Below are positions 1 through 6,082 of a stretch of DNA of 10,414 nucleotides, in pieces. How positions within the stretch are numbered: the stretch's first letter is position 1; the number at the start of each line of letters is the position of its first letter. The stretch lies in assembly GCA_030629485.1 (NCBI GenBank), contig DAOVOW010000038.1, positions 1 to 10,414 on the forward strand, given 5' to 3'. The position numbers and the translations under genes are program-made. The notes under the pieces were generated by a model that saw only the letters and a program-made list of their open reading frames with translations, did no database searches and was not told the DNA's origin. This DNA is from a bacterium. GTDB taxonomy: Bacteria > Zixibacteria > MSB-5A5 > GN15 > FEB-12.

Positions 1-259
1 CATTGAAGGGTTCGAGGCCGGCGGCCACGTCCGTCAGCCCGACCGCAACGTTTCCCACTACCGCAGTCAACGGCCCTTGACCTAAAGAACATGAGTCGGC
101 GGCCCACAGGGCACATTTTTCCTTCGCACAGGGAACCATCATTGCCGTAACGGCCTGGGCGTTTTGATGTTCGATAACTTGGGGCATGGCAACCGCTATG
201 GGCCGCCCGCTCATAAACGGACAGATTTTTTGATCGGCAGACGTGTTGACAAGGTTCAT
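1..259 (-). CDS. Small cysteine-containing protein, 3' end cut by window edge
   Basis: The frame opens with ATG at 259-257, which overlaps the TGA of the upstream 357-residue gene as ATGA, so translation is probably coupled. It stays open for 86 codons to the left edge. The visible protein has four cysteines: C13 in KICPFMSG, C44 and C49 in VPCAKEKCALW, and C57. A CPxxS element followed by a PCxxxxCALW element and a last cysteine looks like a metal-binding or iron-sulfur arrangement. Short proteins with this pattern occur in phage and plasmid sequences, but I know of no assigned function. The C-terminal part is small-residue rich (AVVGNVAVGLTDVAAGLE) and may form a helix. If the molecule is circular and closes exactly at the window ends, the frame would stop after 93 residues. 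Coding status is likely; function is unknown. Confidence 0.72.
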   Translation of the reverse strand, partial: MNLVNTSADQKICPFMSGRPIAVAMPQVIEHQNAQAVTAMMVPCAKEKCALWAADSCSLGQGPLTAVVGNVAVGLTDVAAGLEPFN

Positions 260-1329
260 GGTGTTTCCCTTTCAGGATCGGTGTAGAGGTCAAAGATTTC
301 AGTATAATAGATCGTGAACTTTTCCCGTAGGGATGCATCCTCGGCAAAGTCCTCGGTCAGTTGATTCTCGGCAATGTCCAGACCAACCTCACGCAACGCG
401 TTCATCTCGGCGCGTTTGTCTTTGCTCAAACCAAAGACGTGATCGAACATAGCCACGACCCGTTTTGGTTCTTTAGGGGGGTCGAGACGAAAAGCGTTTA
501 TCACTTCCGCCAGCATTGCCATTAACCCGAACTCCGGTTGTGCCATAGGCTCGTCTCCTTCCTGGTTTGTTTTAGGCGCACCGGAATCGATCCTGCCAGT
601 GGGCTGGGGCTTGTCCTTAAGCAGTTTTGTCGTCCTTCGCTGACGTGAATAACCACCGGCAAGGATCGATCCGGTTTGCCTGATTGCTTCTTGCAACAAT
701 GTATATAAATTACTGCCATCGACTGATCTGTCAAAAATCTCTGGGACGGCCCCGCGCAACTTAGTCAGAAGCTCCAATGGATCGGACGGGGGGGACGACT
801 TTTCTTTGATAAGCTCAACAAACGTGCCGAGTAGGTTAGTGTTAAAGTCCGGCGGCTCTGGCAGCAGCGTCCTGACGGCGCGCATCCACAGAACCAGGTC
901 TTTGATCTTCTGAACCTCATTGATAGGTACCGACACGCCACCCACGTCTAACCTGGGCTGATCGATCACGCTCAGGGCGCCCGTTGCTTCTTGACCGTCC
1001 TCTTTTTCAATTTTTGGAATCCAGGGGGATATGTCAAACTTGCGAACGGCCATATAGCGCCCACTGCTGGCGTTGCGTTTGTCAGCCCGAAAGCGACCGC
1101 CGCCATACTTTTTCTTGACATCACTGTAAGTCGTGCCTGGCTCCAGGTCACACAGATAACCGCGAATGCGAACGTTCTGCCACGTCTCCGGCTCGATGCG
1201 GACAAGCTCGACCCGAAAGGGGACACCTTCGTCCGGTTCAAAGAGATCACTAAAGTCGTCTACCTGCGTGTGATCGATCTCCACGAGCTCGGGGGAGTCA
1301 CCGTCTGTCGTGTCTATTTTTTTCGGCAT
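256..1329 (-). CDS. Uncharacterised acidic two-domain phage protein (357 aa)
   Basis: I do not recognise a family with confidence. The ATG at 1329-1327 shares one base with the TAA of the M15 peptidase gene (TAATG), and GAAAGG sits just upstream, so the start is well supported. Residues 1-35 are acidic. Residues 36-105 look like a small beta domain with a KKYGGGRFR element (73-81); similar YGGGxY/F elements occur in phage proteins of unknown role. Residues 135-225 are predicted mostly helical. A charged proline-containing linker follows (226-265), then a helical C-terminal domain (266-350) rich in acidic residues and ending near FTIYYTEIFDLY. There is no signal peptide or membrane span, so it is probably cytoplasmic. 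Its place after the capsid and lysis genes would fit a scaffolding, assembly or replication-accessory protein, but that is inference only. Confidence 0.85.
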   Translation of the reverse strand: MPKKIDTTDGDSPELVEIDHTQVDDFSDLFEPDEGVPFRVELVRIEPETWQNVRIRGYLCDLEPGTTYSDVKKKYGGGRFRADKRNASSGRYMAVRKFDISPWIPKIEKEDGQEATGALSVIDQPRLDVGGVSVPINEVQKIKDLVLWMRAVRTLLPEPPDFNTNLLGTFVELIKEKSSPPSDPLELLTKLRGAVPEIFDRSVDGSNLYTLLQEAIRQTGSILAGGYSRQRRTTKLLKDKPQPTGRIDSGAPKTNQEGDEPMAQPEFGLMAMLAEVINAFRLDPPKEPKRVVAMFDHVFGLSKDKRAEMNALREVGLDIAENQLTEDFAEDASLREKFTIYYTEIFDLYTDPERETP

Positions 1330-1865
1330 TATTTACCTTTCGTCAGTTTCCAAAGAACGAGAGCGGCAAGAACGATAAGGCCGACCCCCAAACCAGTTTT
1401 GGCCTTTGTCGAGATAAACCGGACAACGCGATCCAAAGACGTGTACTCAGTAGTGCGAACCGGCGCGCCGGTTACCGGATCGGGCTGCCGATAGATCAAG
1501 GCCCCCCACGTAGCCGGACTCTGAGGGGTTCTATCAGTGCGCGTGTCAAGATGAAAAGAATGGAAACCCTTTTCGTTGCGATAGAGACCAAAGCCAGAAA
1601 ACAATTCGCTGTGCCTGATTTCCGTTAGCACCTTCAAGGGATCGAGGCCGACCCAAACAGTGTCAACAGCGCGACCTAAAGGATGCTGTGACCCTGGCCG
1701 CTCCGCCGAGACGGGACGCCAATCTGACAGAATGTGAGCCTTGAGACCCAGGCGCCTTGTCAGTATATCAAGGGCATGGACTACTGAAAAGTGTAACTTG
1801 TCAGGGTAACGAAAGTCACCTGGCCGGTAGTAACGAAGCGATTGCCACTGTGAAGCGTCTATCAT
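1329..1865 (-). CDS. M15-type zinc peptidase with C-terminal membrane anchor (putative virion lysin)
   Basis: This is probably a peptidoglycan peptidase of the M15 clan (D-Ala-D-Ala carboxypeptidase or L-Ala-D-Glu endopeptidase type), which cleaves peptide stems in the cell wall. The visible signature is SQHPLGRAVD at 59-68, giving zinc ligands H61 and D68 (H-x6-D), and GFHSFHLDTR at 100-109 with H105 as third ligand. GFGLYRNEKGFHSFHLD matches the usual G-x-G-x-Y ... H-x-D block. H102 lies where some relatives have an acidic catalytic residue, so the exact chemistry is unclear. After about 150 residues of enzyme, residues 156-173 form one membrane span (KTGLGVGLIVLAALVLWKL) followed by the basic end TKGK. 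There is no N-terminal signal peptide. The layout suggests a virion-membrane lysin acting during entry or exit. The gene is coupled to the downstream gene by TAATG. Confidence 0.85.
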   Translation of the reverse strand: MIDASQWQSLRYYRPGDFRYPDKLHFSVVHALDILTRRLGLKAHILSDWRPVSAERPGSQHPLGRAVDTVWVGLDPLKVLTEIRHSELFSGFGLYRNEKGFHSFHLDTRTDRTPQSPATWGALIYRQPDPVTGAPVRTTEYTSLDRVVRFISTKAKTGLGVGLIVLAALVLWKLTKGK

Positions 1866-1885
1866 GTCCCCAGCTTTCTATCCTT

Positions 1886-2323
1886 CTAACCCCTATCCCA
1901 AAGAAAATATCGAATCTTGACCCCCGCGATCTGATCTGTCGCCGCAATGTTGTTAGCGTTGACAATCAAAGACGATCCGGTCTCTAACTGGTAACAGCAT
2001 CCGAACGGTTGATAGACCTCAGAAGTCTCCGCCGTGTAATCCAACGGCGCAATGCCCATTGTAAAGAAATAAGTCCAGACTTTGGTGGCCGGCTGTGTAA
2101 TCGCGGCCGGAGTATTGGGCAGAGTAACACCGCCGTCCAGAATGTAAACCTCAACGAGCCGGTCAGCAACATCAGCACACGTTGTAAAGTGTACCCTGAC
2201 AGCAACGACCTGCACAACGGCATTGACCGGACAAGCCCAGGTCAATAGAGTACCGGCAGCAGGATCGGCTGGCCCTACGTTGACAACATCGTGACGGTCA
2301 CCCATGAAAGCACTCGGTCTCAT
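1886..2323 (-). CDS. Small beta-rich putative structural protein (145 aa)
   Basis: No family is recognised. The protein has alternating hydrophobic and polar stretches (VNAVVQVVAVRVHF, RLVEVYILDGG, SSLIVNANNI, VKIRYFLWDRG) typical of a beta sandwich. There is no signal peptide, membrane span or catalytic motif. The length matches the run of neighbouring 133-190 residue beta-rich proteins, and the ending, a final strand carrying an aromatic residue, resembles theirs. The ATG at 2323-2321 is preceded by AAGGA (2330-2334) at a spacing of six bases, and the SD overlaps the end of the upstream gene, whose TAG is three bases away. M7 is a less likely alternative start. It is the last member of the structural series, followed after 20 bases by the M15 peptidase gene. 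Inference: a minor capsid, vertex or decoration subunit. Confidence 0.8.
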   Translation of the reverse strand: MRPSAFMGDRHDVVNVGPADPAAGTLLTWACPVNAVVQVVAVRVHFTTCADVADRLVEVYILDGGVTLPNTPAAITQPATKVWTYFFTMGIAPLDYTAETSEVYQPFGCCYQLETGSSLIVNANNIAATDQIAGVKIRYFLWDRG

Positions 2324-2326
2324 TGG

Positions 2327-2887
2327 CTATCCTTCCCCACACTTAGGTTGAGAGTGACACGCTGCCGTTGGAGTGTAAGCCGCTCCAACAGGAACGTAGT
2401 CGGCGAAAAGGCAATGGTTCATATTGGTGGTAGTACAAACCCCCAGGGGATCAGGAAACATACCACCTGTCCAGCTTTTTTGACTCATACCAACCACCTT
2501 AGTCGTCCAACGGATACCCGCCGACCAGGTCATGGTGGGGCCATTGATATCGAGAACGCCGAGGGCATACAGCCCACCCGCCAACGGAATGTTTACGACT
2601 ACCGACCACCACCGTGCCGGCCCGCCAGCCACGATTGAAACTGTGGGCGTAGTCGCCAACAACGGCCAGACACTATAAGCGCCAACGTTGGCGTCATAGA
2701 TTCCGAATTGCAAGACAGACGTTTCAGCAGCCGGTGAGCCATTAGCATAGATCGAGACCATTGTGACGACACAGGCCGGCACCGGCAGGCCCCAGGACGC
2801 AAAAAAACTGAGGTCAAAATGTCCATACAAACTGTCATTCAGATAACCTGTAGAAGCAGAGGGCACATTGTTACCGAAGATTGGCAT
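2327..2887 (-). CDS. Putative spike or fibre-like beta-sandwich protein (186 aa)
   Basis: The sequence pattern recalls beta-sandwich modules of phage fibre and spike proteins. An upfront strand pair (VVTMVSIYANGSPAAE, 40-55) is followed by LQFGIYDANVG (59-69), a VWPLLATTPTVSIVAG segment (73-88), WWSVVVNIPLAGGLYALGV (93-111) and a late FADYVPVGAAYTP (161-173). The order 'I-Y-D ... LLA ... V-x-A-G ... L-x-A-G-x-Y-x-L' is what I associate with carbohydrate- or receptor-binding tail modules. This is pattern recognition, not a domain match. Five cysteines occur, two near the C-terminus (C177, C183). The ATG at 2887-2885 directly abuts the TGA of the upstream gene, and AAGGA lies four bases before it. 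It may be the host-recognition protein of the particle. Confidence 0.8.
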   Translation of the reverse strand: MPIFGNNVPSASTGYLNDSLYGHFDLSFFASWGLPVPACVVTMVSIYANGSPAAETSVLQFGIYDANVGAYSVWPLLATTPTVSIVAGGPARWWSVVVNIPLAGGLYALGVLDINGPTMTWSAGIRWTTKVVGMSQKSWTGGMFPDPLGVCTTTNMNHCLFADYVPVGAAYTPTAACHSQPKCGEG

Positions 2888-3310
2888 TCATTCCTTCCAA
2901 GCCCTTGCGGTAAAACTAACGTTACTCACGTTACCAGTGCCAGCAACCACAAGACTCAACCGTAAGAACTGGGTGGCAATTATGAGACAGCCGGATGTAC
3001 CGCCGAGTGGCGGAGCTACGTTGTAAAGAGTGTCAACTAACAAGGTGCCGCTATGAGGATGCAAGAACCACTGTCGCATTGCAGCCGTGGACGCACCCAC
3101 GTCTACTTGCAAACTGATGCTGGCGGTCGTATATGCACAATAGAAACTAAAGGCGAAATATCGCAAGTCTCGGACCAACGCCACACCTGAGCCAGCCGGC
3201 GCAAAAGCACCGACCACATTACAGCCCAGGGGGACAACAATCGTGGCGGGTGCGGTGATGGTTTGATCGTACAACCACCATACCTGATAACTGTTGCGAT
3301 TCTGTTCCAT
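2888..3310 (-). CDS. Small beta-rich putative structural protein (140 aa)
   Basis: No family is recognised. I chose the ATG at 3310-3308 because it shares a base with the TAA of the upstream gene (TAATG), a junction used repeatedly here. An in-frame ATG at 3334 would add eight residues but overlap more deeply. The protein alternates short hydrophobic strands (YQVWWLYDQTI, ATIVVPLG, LRYFAFSFYCAY, ISLQVDVGA, FLRLSLVVAGTG) with glycine and threonine turns and ends in VSFTARAWKE. This fits a single beta-sandwich or jelly-roll of about 15 kDa. There is no signal peptide, true membrane helix or catalytic motif. The terminal strand with an aromatic residue just before the end is shared with the proteins at 3310-3720 and 1886-2323, which hints at distant paralogy. 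Inference: a minor capsid or vertex subunit. Confidence 0.78.
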   Translation of the reverse strand: MEQNRNSYQVWWLYDQTITAPATIVVPLGCNVVGAFAPAGSGVALVRDLRYFAFSFYCAYTTASISLQVDVGASTAAMRQWFLHPHSGTLLVDTLYNVAPPLGGTSGCLIIATQFLRLSLVVAGTGNVSNVSFTARAWKE

Positions 3311-3720
3311 TACCAGCTTCTCAGTTGAACCCAACCAAAGGCGTTAGTGTGCGGGCCCAGGCCATTGATAAAAATGAACCGCGCCGCCAGACCGCCAATT
3401 TCAAACCCCGTCAGTGTGTCCACGACATCTTCGCCGGTCAAGGGAAATATGAACGATTCATAAAAGGTGCCGTCACCTGGATCGATGTCAACGCGAAGGG
3501 CGCCACATTCCCGATCTTTTTTTATTGCAAAGCTCAAGACGTTGAAAGTCCCCAACAGCCAGTCACGATGAGCATTAAAGGGCGTAGCCGTTACTTGAAC
3601 GTCTTGCGTGCCACTGGCGGCAAGCTGAACAACGAAAAAGTGGGCGGCCTGAGTACAGGGCCACACCTGAGCGCGGGGATCGGGCGACACTTTGCGAAAC
3701 AATGTAGCTTCGTAACTCAT
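3310..3720 (-). CDS. Small beta-rich putative structural protein (136 aa)
   Basis: No family is recognised. The preferred start is the ATG at 3720-3718, whose overlap with the upstream TGA (ATGA) and preceding GGTGGA make it more likely than an ATG nine codons upstream at 3747. The 136-residue product begins MSYEATLFRKVSPDPRAQVW. Beta-type segments include HFFVVQLAA, TQDVQVTATPF, FNVLSFAIKKD, GALRVDIDPGDG and ARFIFINGLG, ending GWVQLRSW. DIDPGDG is acidic and could bind a metal, but there is no conserved neighbour to support that. There is no membrane span or signal. Length, composition and ending match the adjacent 140- and 145-residue proteins, so these may be related subunits of one assembly. 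Its function is inferred only from the cassette. Confidence 0.8.
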   Translation of the reverse strand: MSYEATLFRKVSPDPRAQVWPCTQAAHFFVVQLAASGTQDVQVTATPFNAHRDWLLGTFNVLSFAIKKDRECGALRVDIDPGDGTFYESFIFPLTGEDVVDTLTGFEIGGLAARFIFINGLGPHTNAFGWVQLRSW

Positions 3721-4310
3721 ATTCCACCCACCGGTTTTTCCAGCCAACCACGAACGATAACCGCCACTGCAATATACTCGACAAAGGCAGTGTCGTAACG
3801 GCGCAAGACAGCCGACAAAGTTGAATTGCTCTGAACATAGATCGGTTCAATGTCCAAAATGAACGGCATACTGCCAAAGGCAAACCCGAACCCGGACCCG
3901 CCTACTATAGCCCGCGTAGCGTCTTGCCAGAAGGGAACGGCACCACCGTCAACATATAACTCAACCTCGTAGATGACGGAACCCTGCAAGAACGGATCGG
4001 ATAGTTTCCAACCGATGCCACTGACAACCAAGACGCGTCCTTGCGGCACTGTGAACGTCAGGATCGTTTGAGTCGGAGTCGTGTCGGCGGGATTGTTAAA
4101 CGGGCCTTCGACCGCGTTAAACAAAAGAACCGACTGGTCAGAACCGCGTAGCTCAGTAAGACGCGCCTTCGCTTGTTCCTCTACAAGTAAGCGCTTGTTC
4201 AAGTCCTCATGTACTTCTTTAGTTGCCACGCTTGGCGTGGCCGGAGTGGGCTGAACAAGACGACTGCCCTGGTCGTAATTGTAAGTAGCAAAGCGCCTTC
4301 GATGCGTCAC
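3717..4310 (-). CDS. Putative minor capsid protein: helical N-terminal arm plus beta domain (197 aa)
   Basis: This is a two-part protein. Residues 1-28 are basic and proline-containing. Residues 29-56 (VATKEVHEDLNKRLLVEEQ and on) are charged and helical, possibly a coiled-coil arm. Residues 60-190 are beta-rich, with TILTFTVPQGRVLVVSGIGW (82-101), VIYEVELYVDGGAVPFW (112-128), a glycine-rich GGSGFGFAFG turn, and a late EYIAVAVIVRGWLEKP strand. TVPxGxVLVVxGIGW is the sort of strand seen in single jelly-roll phage proteins. Translation must start at GTG 4310-4308, because an in-frame TAA lies one codon upstream; GGAG at 4319-4322 supports it. It overlaps the downstream gene by ATGA. An arm-plus-sandwich design suits a trimeric minor capsid, spike-base or penton protein. 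That role is inference. Confidence 0.8.
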   Translation of the reverse strand: MTHRRRFATYNYDQGSRLVQPTPATPSVATKEVHEDLNKRLLVEEQAKARLTELRGSDQSVLLFNAVEGPFNNPADTTPTQTILTFTVPQGRVLVVSGIGWKLSDPFLQGSVIYEVELYVDGGAVPFWQDATRAIVGGSGFGFAFGSMPFILDIEPIYVQSNSTLSAVLRRYDTAFVEYIAVAVIVRGWLEKPVGGI

Positions 4311-4313
4311 GCG

Positions 4314-4715
4314 TTACACTCCGAAAAGTTTCGCTCCATGCAGGATGAGCTGACACTGGGTTCGAGTCGCCACGTTCGAGGTGAAAGTGACAACAATGGT
4401 TGTGCTGGCCGCAAACAGGTGCGGCGGCGTCAGATCGTACGGCGGTGCGCCAGGTGTAAGAAATATGTCCAGCGCAGCGTTAAGGTTGAACCAGTTCCGA
4501 TTGACCTGAGACTCATTGATCTGCACGCTACCGGCGAAAGTAGTCACCAAGACCTCTGAGCCGGCAGCACCTTGCTTGACGTGGGCGCTAATGCGATAGC
4601 ACAAAAAGGGTGCATCGGCGGCCAAAAGAATGTTTGACGTGGCTATGCCACCGGCGGCTGCTATAGCCGCCGACCATCCGGTCGTGAAAAAGAAATTTTC
4701 TTTACGCTGGGGCAT
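4314..4715 (-). CDS. Small single-jelly-roll-like putative capsid protein (133 aa)
   Basis: This is a short protein with a hydrophobic Ala/Ile segment at 15-33 (an AAIAAAGGIATS stretch) and strands such as FLCYRISAHVKQG, EVLVTTFAGSVQI, FNLNAALDIFL, TTIVVTFTSN and QCQLILHGAKLFGV. A late 'P-x-L-F-x-A-x-S-T-x-I-x-V-x-F' block followed by 'L-x-L-H-G-x-K-x-F' resembles the closing strands of many small viral jelly-roll proteins; this is pattern recognition only. The ATG at 4715-4713 has a GAGGA Shine-Dalgarno four bases away. It is the first gene after the 99-base gap and hairpin that follow the major-capsid candidate, so it opens the minor-protein series. It could be a second capsid subunit. I see no enzymatic motif. 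Confidence 0.8.
   Translation of the reverse strand: MPQRKENFFFTTGWSAAIAAAGGIATSNILLAADAPFLCYRISAHVKQGAAGSEVLVTTFAGSVQINESQVNRNWFNLNAALDIFLTPGAPPYDLTPPHLFAASTTIVVTFTSNVATRTQCQLILHGAKLFGV
4319..4322 (-). promoter_or_regulatory. Shine-Dalgarno GGAG fixing a GTG start
   Basis: On the minus strand GGAG lies eight bases before the GTG at 4310-4308. Because an in-frame TAA is only one codon upstream of that GTG and no ATG follows soon, this site decides the start of the 197-residue protein. Confidence 0.65.
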
Positions 4716-4814
4716 TACGTCCTCACAGTGTTAAAGTTTTTTTACAGGGGACAGTGGTCACTGACTTGTCCCCCGTAGAACCAAGAAATCACCCACAATA
4801 AAGGGGTTCCTTTT
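4716..4814 (-). other. Only sizeable intergenic gap in the window (99 bases)
   Basis: This gap separates the major-capsid candidate from the minor structural genes. It holds an 11-bp hairpin (4743-4777), a run of seven A on the minus strand just after it, and the GAGGA Shine-Dalgarno of the next gene. No short gene is visible. I see no convincing -35/-10 pair, though AT-rich sequence such as TTTAAC lies close to the next start. Confidence 0.7.
4743..4777 (-). promoter_or_regulatory. Hairpin with 11-bp stem and 13-base loop
   Basis: The arms 4743-4753 and 4767-4777 are complementary along 11 positions around a loop at 4754-4766. In minus-strand RNA or DNA the one non-Watson-Crick position is a G-U or G-T wobble (TACGGGGGACA against TGTCCCCTGTA). 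In plus-strand RNA it would be an A-C mismatch. The element is therefore better formed in the coding-sense strand. It is followed in that sense by A residues, not U, so it is not an ordinary intrinsic terminator. Candidate roles are an mRNA stability or processing element, a complementary-strand origin, or a packaging signal of an ssDNA genome. The hairpin is directly visible; the role is inference. Confidence 0.7.
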
Positions 4815-5387
4815 CTATCGTACCGGCCGGAGCGCCGTTCCCCAGAGAACAAAGACCACGTGAACGGCAGCCGCAATCGTGTCCATGTGCTCCAGGATGA
4901 CCTCAATCGTTTCTTGGGAGCGCAGAGTAAGCGGCTGATCGAGATACCACTTATTCTGAATCGCGGCCACGCCGTTAGCCAGGTAGAACTCTGTCGCGGC
5001 GGGGGTGATGTTCGAGAAAAAGACGAAGTCGGCACCACCGGCGGGGATCATCTGGCATGGCAACTTGAGAAACTCAGTCGAGCCGCCGATCATCATGCGG
5101 ATATTGCCCGCAAACACCGCTCGAATATCAGCGTCAGCCGGTAGAGCGCCGGCCTGCACCGACTGTCGAATGTGCATCGTGATCGCATTGATCTGCAGCT
5201 CGTTACCTGGCTCCAAGCGCCCCGCTTGAACCAGGTTGGTGTGACGATCATCTTTATTTACTCCGGCCACCAGAAGGCCGCCTTTCGGTACAGTGAAAAA
5301 GTTGCCGATTACGGCGGCGGCGGCCAGGTGTATAGTGTCGTACAACGGCTGAGTGTATACGAGACCTTTTCCTGCTACGGTTGGCAT
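4815..5387 (-). CDS. Candidate major capsid protein, jelly-roll-like (190 aa)
   Basis: This is the best candidate for the major capsid protein. The 190-residue protein is beta-rich with no membrane helix or signal. Notable blocks are KGLVYTQPLYDTIHL (7-21), NFFTVPKGG (29-37), RHTNLVQAGRLEPGNELQI (48-66), YLDQPLTLRSQETIEVIL (148-165) and the closing VHVVFVLWGTALRPVR (175-190). A late 'sq-x-hydrophobic-E-V-x-L' strand, then a final 'V-F-V-L-x-G ... R-P-V' ending, fits small jelly-roll capsid proteins of uncultivated tailless phages as I remember them, but I cannot verify homology here. AAAGGA sits seven bases before the ATG at 5387-5385. It follows the arginine-rich membrane protein by 30 bases and is followed by the hairpin gap, a good position for separate high expression. 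The length suits one jelly-roll domain, not a double one. Confidence 0.8.
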   Translation of the reverse strand: MPTVAGKGLVYTQPLYDTIHLAAAAVIGNFFTVPKGGLLVAGVNKDDRHTNLVQAGRLEPGNELQINAITMHIRQSVQAGALPADADIRAVFAGNIRMMIGGSTEFLKLPCQMIPAGGADFVFFSNITPAATEFYLANGVAAIQNKWYLDQPLTLRSQETIEVILEHMDTIAAAVHVVFVLWGTALRPVR

Positions 5388-5394
5388 GATATAT

Positions 5395-5400
5395 TCCTTT
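5395..5400 (-). promoter_or_regulatory. Shine-Dalgarno AAAGGA of the capsid candidate
   Basis: AAAGGA lies seven bases before the ATG at 5387-5385, in a purine-rich AGAAGAAAGGA stretch. It is one of the better ribosome binding sites in the window, consistent with high translation. Confidence 0.6.
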
Positions 5401-5417
5401 CTTCTCTCGAGTACAGA

Positions 5418-6065
5418 TTAACTCATGACGGCGGGGCTAAAGTCGGTTTCGACATAGCCCGCCATACTCTCATCACCTGACGCGTCCACGTAGCCGGACA
5501 CGCCAACGGCGTCCTCGAGTTCCTCCGTCAAAACGAAATCGCCCTCTTGGCCCAGACCAGAGAGACCCAGACGCGGCGCTAAGTATTGACGAAAGAGATC
5601 AACGAGAATGAGCGCCAGGCCGCCGGCCCAGACCAACTGTGGCGCCCGCCGATCTTTGGTGACCAACCCGATGCCGAACGCGGTCGCGGCGGTACCGCCC
5701 AACCTGACCACGTAAGCAATCGGGCCGGTATACGGGATCTGCGGGACAAACCGCCTTATCAGCCCAGGAATGACGGTCGATCCGATAGCGCCAGTCGCCA
5801 CAAAGACGCCCGACATCATATCGAAGCCTTTGATTATGGCCGGATTACGGCGGCGGCGATATGGCCTGGCATAAGACCGCCGAGCAGGTCTGCGTCTTGA
5901 GCGCCGGCGTGGATTGCTCAAGGCAGCCAGGATCGGCGGGTTGCGCCGGCGTCTTGAACGAGTCCTACGGGCGCGCCCACCGAAACCGTAGCTTCGCTGT
6001 TTGGCGGTGTAAGAACGGCGTTTGGAGCGCCGGCGTGGATTTTCAACAACTGGGATCGTAGGCAT
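5418..6065 (-). CDS. Arginine-rich, membrane-spanning putative DNA-binding virion protein (215 aa)
   Basis: The first ~75 residues are extremely basic and built from two alternating repeat units: NPRRRS(K/R)RR at 9-17 and 51-59, and RRRRNP(P/A)I at 38-45 and 70-77. Three hydrophobic segments follow at about 83-103, 117-135 and 142-158. An acidic tail (QEGDFVLTEELEDAVG and on, 173-209) ends the protein. A basic arm, membrane anchor and acidic tail in one chain would suit a protein holding the phage genome against an internal membrane, or neutralising packaged DNA. Similar NP-flanked arginine arms occur in proteins of uncultivated phages, but no function is established that I know of. The ATG at 6065 has a perfect AGGAGG five bases upstream, implying strong translation. 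SGLG occurs at 169-172. Confidence 0.85.
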   Translation of the reverse strand: MPTIPVVENPRRRSKRRSYTAKQRSYGFGGRARRTRSRRRRNPPILAALSNPRRRSRRRPARRSYARPYRRRRNPAIIKGFDMMSGVFVATGAIGSTVIPGLIRRFVPQIPYTGPIAYVVRLGGTAATAFGIGLVTKDRRAPQLVWAGGLALILVDLFRQYLAPRLGLSGLGQEGDFVLTEELEDAVGVSGYVDASGDESMAGYVETDFSPAVMS

Positions 6066-6070
6066 GTAAA

Positions 6071-6076
6071 CCTCCT
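6071..6076 (-). promoter_or_regulatory. Perfect AGGAGG Shine-Dalgarno
   Basis: AGGAGG stands five bases before the ATG at 6065-6063 of the arginine-rich protein gene. It is the strongest ribosome binding site seen here and indicates bacterial translation. Confidence 0.75.
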
Positions 6077-6082
6077 AACTTG

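Noticed and set aside
991..1494. Plus-strand open frame of 167 codons
   Set aside because: It runs antisense to the 357-residue protein and the end of the M15 gene, has no ribosome binding site of note, and its product has no coherent domain pattern.
2888..3334. Longer start at 3334 for the 140-residue protein
   Set aside because: The ATG at 3310 forms a TAATG junction with the upstream gene, a pattern repeated across the window, so the extra eight residues are less likely.
3310..3747. Longer start at 3747 for the 136-residue protein
   Set aside because: The ATG at 3720 forms ATGA with the upstream stop and has a GGTGGA sequence before it.
3325..3798. Plus-strand open frame of 157 codons
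   Set aside because: It is antisense to two well-placed minus-strand genes with coupled starts; it is a shadow of their codon bias.
4743..4777. Intrinsic transcription terminator
   Set aside because: In the direction of the genes the stem is followed by A residues, not U; on the other strand no U-run follows either.
5418..6065. Histone- or protamine-like soluble protein
   Set aside because: The basic arm alone would suggest this, but three hydrophobic segments and an acidic tail follow in the same frame.
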